A stretch of DNA of 7,903 bases from Pseudomonadota bacterium. Its GTDB lineage: Bacteria; Pseudomonadota; Gammaproteobacteria; Steroidobacterales; Steroidobacteraceae. Below, in pieces: positions 1 through 3,531 of this stretch (its first letter is position 1; the number at the start of each line of letters is the position of its first letter). Where the stretch lies: assembly GCA_021808035.1 (NCBI GenBank), contig JAKBCG010000109.1, positions 1-7,903 on the forward strand, written 5' to 3'. Below the pieces are notes generated by a model. The model ran no database searches. It saw only the letters and a list, made by a program, of their open reading frames with translations, and was not told the origin of the DNA. A program made the translations under genes and the position numbers.

Positions 1-814
1 GCTGCGGATGCCGCGGCGCCAGGATCAGCAACGCATCCGGCAGGGACTTCAGCAGGTTCCGGTGCACCTCGAGCACCGCGCGTTCCTCGCCGGCATGGGT
101 GCTGCCCGCGACCCAGATCGGTCGCGCGCCGAGGTCGGTTGCTCGCAATGCGCTCGCGCGGGCCGGCAGCGTCGGGTCGATGTCGAGGTCGAACTTCACG
201 TTCCCCAGCACGCGCGTCCGGGCCGGGTCCGCGCCGATCTGCCGGAAGCGCTCGGCGTCCGCCTCGGTCTGCGCGGCGATCGCGACACCAGGACCGAACA
301 GGCCGCGAAACAGCGCCCCGCCGCGCCGATAGCGCACCACCGAGCGCGCCGAGAGCCGCGCACTCGCGAGCACGAGCGGAATTGCGCGGCGCGCGCAAGC
401 CTCGAACAGGGTCGGCCAGAGCTCCGTCTCCATGATCACGCCGAACGCGGGGCGTGCGCGGTCGAGGAAGCGCGCGACCGCGCCGGGCGTATCGTAGGGT
501 AGGTAGCGCACGTCGACGTCGTCGCCGAACGCCGTGCGGGCCTGCGCCCGTCCGGTCGGCGTCGCGGTCGTGATCACGAAGTGCCGGTGCGGATGTCGTT
601 CGCGAAGCGCACGCACCAGCGGCACGGCCGCGATGACTTCGCCGAGCGAGACCGCGTGCAGCCAGATCGCGCCTCCCGCGCCGCGCGCCGGACCGAAACC
701 GAAGCGCTCGGCGAATCCCGCGCGATACGCCGGATCGCGGACCGCCCGCAGCAGCGTCACCGACGCCGCGATCGGCACCAGGATCCGGATCAGCATGCGG
801 TAGACCGATCGCAT
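1..814 (-). CDS. waaA: 3-deoxy-D-manno-octulosonic-acid (Kdo) transferase, C-terminus beyond window edge
   Basis: WaaA (KdtA) is an inner-membrane GT-B glycosyltransferase that moves Kdo from CMP-Kdo onto lipid IVA, the first step of LPS inner-core assembly. I translated the minus strand by hand: 271 codons are visible, so the N-terminal domain is complete and the C-terminal nucleotide-binding domain is mostly missing. Visible marks are a hydrophobic N-terminal anchor (residues ~7-22), the HAVSLGE block (53-59) whose Glu matches the family's catalytic base, METELWP (128-134), GNVKFD (204-209), GSTHAGEE (237-244) and APRHP (266-270). The start is ATG at 814. An internal ATG at 796 is possible but would trim the residues before the anchor. 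No strong Shine-Dalgarno is seen. The gene starts 12 bp after the kdkA stop, which supports co-transcription. Whether the enzyme adds one or two Kdo residues cannot be told from this fragment. Confidence 0.95.
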   Translation of the reverse strand, partial: MRSVYRMLIRILVPIAASVTLLRAVRDPAYRAGFAERFGFGPARGAGGAIWLHAVSLGEVIAAVPLVRALRERHPHRHFVITTATPTGRAQARTAFGDDVDVRYLPYDTPGAVARFLDRARPAFGVIMETELWPTLFEACARRAIPLVLASARLSARSVVRYRRGGALFRGLFGPGVAIAAQTEADAERFRQIGADPARTRVLGNVKFDLDIDPTLPARASALRATDLGARPIWVAGSTHAGEERAVLEVHRNLLKSLPDALLILAPRHPQ

Positions 815-826
815 CGGCGCGCCCGG

Positions 827-1627
827 TCAACCCACCGGCCGTGGCACGGCGGCGCGCTCCGCCGCGTACGCGCGCAGGAGTTCGCGCCACCCGGCGTCGA
901 ATGCGAGGGACGTCCGGTCCGCGCCGATCTTCGATAATGAGCGACGCAGGCGCCGCAGGTTGCGCATGGTCCACCGGCCATCCGTGCGCACGCGGCCGCG
1001 GTCGAAGTCGATGAAGCTGACCCGCCCGGCGTCGTCGACGAGTACGTTGTGCGCGTTCAGGTCGGCATGATCGACACCCTCGCGATGCAGTTGCGCGATC
1101 GCGGCGCCGAGCGCGCGCCAGAGCTCGGGCGGCAAGGTCCCGTCGGTCAGCCGTTCACTGAGCGGCCGCGCGTCCGGGATCCGCGCGGTGATGAGATCGC
1201 AGCGGTAGTACGGGCCACGGCGGCGATACGCGGCCGCAATCGGCTGCGGCACCGGCACGCCGCGCCGCCACAGGTGCTCGAGCAGCCGCCACTCGGCGAA
1301 CGCGCGCACCCGATCCTCGCCGGTCCACAGGTAACGATCCTCGAGGAAACGCGCGACGAACCCGCCGCGCCGATAATGACGCAGCACCCACGCGCCGGCG
1401 CCATCGTCGACGAACCAGGTGGCGCCGCGGCCGCGCGTCGCCGGAACCACGGCGGCGCGACGCGACCACTGCTGTGGATCGAAGATCGCCTCGGCAGGCA
1501 CCCCGGCCCACGCCGGCACACCGCCCTCCCCGGCGAGCATCGCGCCCGCGTCGGTCGTGATGCGCCGGCCGGATCCCCTGATGATGTTCGCCCCCTCGTA
1601 CAGCGGCCACCGAGCGGAGTCTAGCAT
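827..1627 (-). CDS. kdkA: 3-deoxy-D-manno-octulosonic acid kinase
   Basis: KdkA is a cytoplasmic, eukaryotic-kinase-like enzyme that phosphorylates the 4-OH of the lipid A-linked Kdo using ATP. It is typical of gammaproteobacteria with a single phosphorylated Kdo, such as Haemophilus. The protein is 266 residues. It has the catalytic loop HADLNAHN (187-194, catalytic Asp 189, metal-binding Asn 194) and a DFG-like IDFDRG (206-211, Asp 207). The N-lobe segment WVLRHYRRGG (80-89) resembles the family's conserved Arg/Gly-rich stretch. Length is slightly above the ~240-250 usual for the family. The start is taken as ATG at 1627. A GTG lies directly before it at 1630 and cannot be excluded, and neither has a clear Shine-Dalgarno. 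The gene is immediately upstream of waaA on the same strand, so the pair likely works on the same lipid A-Kdo intermediate. This context strengthens the call against other small kinases of the lipopolysaccharide kinase (Kdo/WaaP) family. Confidence 0.92.
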   Translation of the reverse strand: MLDSARWPLYEGANIIRGSGRRITTDAGAMLAGEGGVPAWAGVPAEAIFDPQQWSRRAAVVPATRGRGATWFVDDGAGAWVLRHYRRGGFVARFLEDRYLWTGEDRVRAFAEWRLLEHLWRRGVPVPQPIAAAYRRRGPYYRCDLITARIPDARPLSERLTDGTLPPELWRALGAAIAQLHREGVDHADLNAHNVLVDDAGRVSFIDFDRGRVRTDGRWTMRNLRRLRRSLSKIGADRTSLAFDAGWRELLRAYAAERAAVPRPVG

Positions 1628-1649
1628 CACGACGCGCGGCTTTTTTCGC

Positions 1650-1655
1650 TAGAAT
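1650..1655 (+). promoter_or_regulatory. Candidate -10 box for the DUF6165 gene
   Basis: TAGAAT matches the sigma-70 -10 consensus at five of six positions and lies 33 bp before the ATG at 1689. No good -35 hexamer sits 16-18 bp upstream; the sequence at 1627-1632 is TCACGA. The assignment therefore rests on the -10 match and on this being the only gap between the divergent kdkA and DUF6165 genes. No clear promoter for kdkA was found on the other strand. Confidence 0.35.
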
Positions 1656-1688
1656 CCCAGGCCTTGGAAACTGACGCGTGGGGCGCGG

Positions 1689-2096
1689 ATGAGCCCGATT
1701 TCGGTACCGGTGTCACCCGGTGAACTGCTCGACAAGATCACGATCCTCGAGATCAAGTCGGCCAAGATGGCCGACCCGGGCAAGCTCGCGAACGTCCGCC
1801 GCGAGCTCGACGAGTTGCGGCACGCGTGGGCGGAGTCCGCCTATGGGACGACCGACGTCGCGGCGGACCAGGCTGCGCTGCACGCGGTGAACGAGCGCCT
1901 GTGGCGCATCGAGGACGACATCCGCGCGAAGGAACGCGCGCAGTCCTTCGACCGGGAGTTCATCGAGCTCGCGCGGGCGGTGTACTTCGAGAACGACGAA
2001 CGAGCCGCGATCAAGCGGCGCATCAACACCCGTCTCGGTTCGGCGCTGGTCGAGGAGAAATCGTATCGGGATTACCGCGGCGAAGGCACGGGCTGA
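1689..2096 (+). CDS. DUF6165 family protein
   Basis: A 135-residue soluble protein of unknown function. Conserved-looking blocks are PVSPGELLDKITILEIK near the N-terminus (7-23), LWRIEDDIRAKE (71-82), and FIELARAVYFENDERAAIKRRIN (split here as FIELARAVYFEND, 90-102, then ERAAIKRRIN, 103-112). From memory these match the DUF6165 family, often found near LPS-core genes in Proteobacteria. The composition is charged and helical, with no signal peptide or membrane segment. The start ATG has only a weak G-rich stretch (GGGG) just upstream. The gene is divergent from kdkA-waaA, with 61 bp between start codons. A link to LPS or envelope assembly is inferred from that context only. No catalytic motif is evident. 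Confidence 0.8.
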   Translation: MSPISVPVSPGELLDKITILEIKSAKMADPGKLANVRRELDELRHAWAESAYGTTDVAADQAALHAVNERLWRIEDDIRAKERAQSFDREFIELARAVYFENDERAAIKRRINTRLGSALVEEKSYRDYRGEGTG

Positions 2097-2144
2097 GCGT
2101 CGCGCCATACAGACTGGGCGTCGCCGAAGGGACTGAACGTCGCC
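2091..2144. repeat. Three 14-bp direct repeats at ~20-bp spacing
   Basis: Copies are GGCTGAGCGTCGCG (2091-2104), GACTGGGCGTCGCC (2112-2125) and GACTGAACGTCGCC (2131-2144). Shared core is G-R-CTG-RR-CGTCGC. Start-to-start spacing is 21 and 19 bp, about two helical turns. The first copy overlaps the DUF6165 stop codon. The rest lies in the gap before the convergent zinc-finger gene. No function is established; the copies could be a degenerate tandem duplication or a protein-binding array. Confidence 0.6.
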
Positions 2145-2178
2145 TTGGGGGGCGCCTCGCGCCGGCGGGAGCCGCTCG

Positions 2179-2403
2179 TCAGTGCGCTGGACCCCGGTCC
2201 AGCGTGTATTCGGCGCCGCAGTAGGGGCACTTCGCCCAGCCGGTGGGCTCGATCGCGAGATAGACCCGCGGGTGGGAGTTCCACAGCGACATCCCCGGCA
2301 TCGGACAGGACAGCGGCAGATCCGCCGCGGTGACCCGGTAATGATGTTCCGCGTTCGGCTGGATCAGCCGATGCCTCGAATCCTCCGCGACCATCGCCGA
2401 CAT
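2179..2403 (-). CDS. Small CHCC zinc-finger protein
   Basis: A 74-residue protein with one CHCC-type zinc site: Cys33, His44, Cys59 and Cys62 within CPMPGMSLWNSHPRVYL and KCPYCGAEY. This pattern matches the zf-CHCC domain, related to the mitochondrial complex I subunit NDUFS6. Bacterial stand-alone versions have no firmly established role, so I give none. The start is ATG at 2403, chosen because GAGGAG lies 7 nt upstream at good spacing. A TTG at 2472 would add 23 residues that do not resemble the family and would run into the divergent promoter region. The gene shares a strand with glnE but is separated from it by an opposite-strand toxin-antitoxin-like pair. A 9-bp inverted repeat lies in its last codons. 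Confidence 0.85.
   Translation of the reverse strand: MSAMVAEDSRHRLIQPNAEHHYRVTAADLPLSCPMPGMSLWNSHPRVYLAIEPTGWAKCPYCGAEYTLDRGPAH
2185..2204. repeat. Perfect 9-bp inverted repeat at the 3' end of the zinc-finger gene
   Basis: CGCTGGACC and GGTCCAGCG are separated by two bases, so as RNA the stem would open a few pairs to form its loop. It sits just inside the zinc-finger stop codon (2179-2181). No T-tract follows on either strand, so it is not a canonical intrinsic terminator. It could protect the 3' end of the transcript or slow polymerase between two convergent genes. Confidence 0.5.
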
Positions 2404-2443
2404 GGAATGCTCCTCAACGTGGCATGCGCTCCGTCCGGACGCG

Positions 2444-2472
2444 ATTCTGCGCGTGCGGTCGCGACCTTGCAA
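2444..2472 (-). promoter_or_regulatory. Candidate promoter for the zinc-finger gene
   Basis: On the minus strand TTGCAA (2472-2467) is followed after 17 bp by CAGAAT (2449-2444). Each hexamer matches the sigma-70 consensus at four of six positions with ideal spacing. The ATG at 2403 would then have a leader of roughly 30-35 nt carrying the GAGGAG ribosome site. TTGCAA is self-complementary and is also the -35 candidate of the divergent antitoxin promoter. A 10-bp palindrome, GGTCGCGACC, fills part of the spacer (2457-2466). Confidence 0.4.
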
Positions 2473-2494
2473 CGGGCTTTGTTTTAGCTAAAAT
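2467..2494 (+). promoter_or_regulatory. Promoter of the antitoxin/NTase operon
   Basis: TTGCAA (2467-2472, four of six to TTGACA) is followed after 16 bp by TAAAAT (2489-2494, five of six to TATAAT). The stretch 2478-2505 is clearly more AT-rich than its surroundings. The antitoxin ATG is at 2504, so transcription would begin only a few bases before it or at it. This is the best-looking promoter in the window. Confidence 0.65.
2482..2493. promoter_or_regulatory. Probable autoregulatory operator palindrome
   Basis: TTTTAGCTAAAA is a perfect 12-bp palindrome covering most of the -10 box of the antitoxin promoter. Phd/YefM antitoxins typically bind short palindromes in their own promoters and repress the operon, more tightly with toxin bound. 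Placement here fits that scheme; binding itself is inferred. Confidence 0.55.
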
Positions 2495-2503
2495 GGACAA
2501 CTT

Positions 2504-2764
2504 ATGAAGCAAGTATCGGCCAGTCAGGCGAAGAACAACTTCGGCGGTCTCCTCGACGACGTCGCGGCGCTGGATTGCGTCGAGATCGTGAAGCATGGGC
2601 GCCCCGTCGCGGTCGTCCTGTCGCCGCGCGCGCTGGAGGCGTTGCGCAGCGCCGGGCATGAGCCGGGTCCGCGCGGGTCGTGGGGCGACACGCATATGAT
2701 CCCTCCGGATAAGGCGCGCGCCGCGCGAATGATCGACGCCCCGCGCGACTTCGATGAAGAATAG
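2504..2764 (+). CDS. Phd/YefM-family antitoxin
   Basis: An 86-residue protein. Residues 1-47 fit the Phd/YefM DNA-binding fold: VSASQAKNNFGGLLDDV (4-20), then VEIVKHGRPVAVVLS (26-40) and an ALEAL helix. The family binds its own operator through this domain and neutralises the partner toxin with a flexible C-terminal tail. Here the tail is about 48-86, Gly/Pro-rich at first and then ending IPPDKARAARMIDAPRDFDEE-like, with an acidic last stretch. No Shine-Dalgarno precedes the ATG and the promoter lies so close that the mRNA is probably leaderless or nearly so. The stop overlaps the next gene by 11 bp, which suggests translational coupling. Base composition looks less GC-extreme than in the flanking genes. 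The DNA-binding part is a confident call; the antitoxin role is inferred from family and layout. Confidence 0.88.
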   Translation: MKQVSASQAKNNFGGLLDDVAALDCVEIVKHGRPVAVVLSPRALEALRSAGHEPGPRGSWGDTHMIPPDKARAARMIDAPRDFDEE

Positions 2765-3527
2765 GCCTGTCGAAGCACCACTCGACACCGAGGATGTCCG
2801 GAAGATTCTGAGTATCTGCGGGTCCGCTGGATTGCTCGTTGGCGGCCAGGCGTTGGCATTCTGGGCCGATCACCTGCAGGTCGAGCGTCCGGAGAGCCTG
2901 CTTTCGGGCGTTACGGCCGATGCCGACTTCATTGGCGATGCGGCGCTTGCGATCACGCTGGGAAAACGCCTCGGTTGGCAGACGTGGATACCCTCACTGG
3001 ATGACTCGACCCCGCAAACCGGCAAGGTGACTCATCGCACCAAGAGTGGCGCGGTGAAACAGGTGGATTTCCTCTCCGGTGTCGCCGGACTGACGACCAA
3101 GGATCTTGTCCGGCGGGCGATCGAGATGGACATCCCGGATGTCGGCCGCCTGCGGGTCATTCATCCCGTGGACGTCCTCGACAGCCGCATCCAGAACCTT
3201 CATCTATTGCCCGGGAAACGCAACGCCGCCGGGATAGCCCAAGCGCGGCTCGCGTTGGGCGTGGCGCGTGCGTTCATCGCGAAGGAGGTCGCGACGCGGG
3301 GGGAACGGGTCGGGCTCAAGCTGTTGGAGCGCATCGCGGAGATCTCGGCCGATATTGGCGCGGTCCGGGTTTATCTGCTCTACCGCATCGATCCGCTGGA
3401 GTCCGTTCCGCTCGATCAGTTCCGGACGACGAAGGCCCTCCACAAGGTACGCTGGCCGCAGATCCTCGCGGAAGTCGCGCGCAAGCGAACGTCGATGGCG
3501 AAGCTGGCGCCCGGTCCTTCCCACTGA
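2754..3527 (+). CDS. Nucleotidyltransferase-fold protein, putative toxin partner of the Phd-like antitoxin
   Basis: A 257-residue soluble protein, not one of the standard Phd/YefM partners (Doc, YoeB/RelE, PIN). Its N-terminal half resembles a minimal nucleotidyltransferase of the AbiEii/DUF1814 or MNT kind: LLVGGQALAFW (27-37) gives the Gly-Gly turn, TADADFIG (54-61) the paired acidic residues Asp56 and Asp58, and VKQVDFL (101-107) a likely third acidic residue, Asp105. The 24-residue gap between Gly31 and Asp56 is longer than in classic MNTs and closer to AbiEii-like proteins. A second block, VIHPVDVLDSRIQNL (135-149) followed by LPGKRNAAGIAQARLAL, leads into an alpha-helical C-terminal region. 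There is no membrane segment. The start ATG lies inside the antitoxin's last codons (11-bp overlap). The stop is 4 bp from the convergent glnE stop. Related NTase toxins modify tRNA or a partner protein with nucleotides, but substrate and toxicity here are unknown. Confidence 0.72.
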   Translation: MKNRPVEAPLDTEDVRKILSICGSAGLLVGGQALAFWADHLQVERPESLLSGVTADADFIGDAALAITLGKRLGWQTWIPSLDDSTPQTGKVTHRTKSGAVKQVDFLSGVAGLTTKDLVRRAIEMDIPDVGRLRVIHPVDVLDSRIQNLHLLPGKRNAAGIAQARLALGVARAFIAKEVATRGERVGLKLLERIAEISADIGAVRVYLLYRIDPLESVPLDQFRTTKALHKVRWPQILAEVARKRTSMAKLAPGPSH

Positions 3528-3531
3528 ACCA

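Noticed and set aside
8..502. Plus-strand open frames opposite waaA
   Set aside because: The minus strand encodes an unmistakable Kdo transferase here. The plus-strand frames are shadows.
1049..1624. Plus-strand open frame opposite kdkA
   Set aside because: Antisense to the kinase motifs, with no domain signature and no ribosome site.
2091..2144. The three short direct repeats as a CRISPR array
   Set aside because: Repeats are only 14 bp, imperfect, with 5-7 bp between them, and no cas genes are near.
2404..2472. 23-residue N-terminal extension of the zinc-finger protein from a TTG
   Set aside because: A good GAGGAG site precedes the internal ATG at 2403, and the extension lies over the divergent promoter region.
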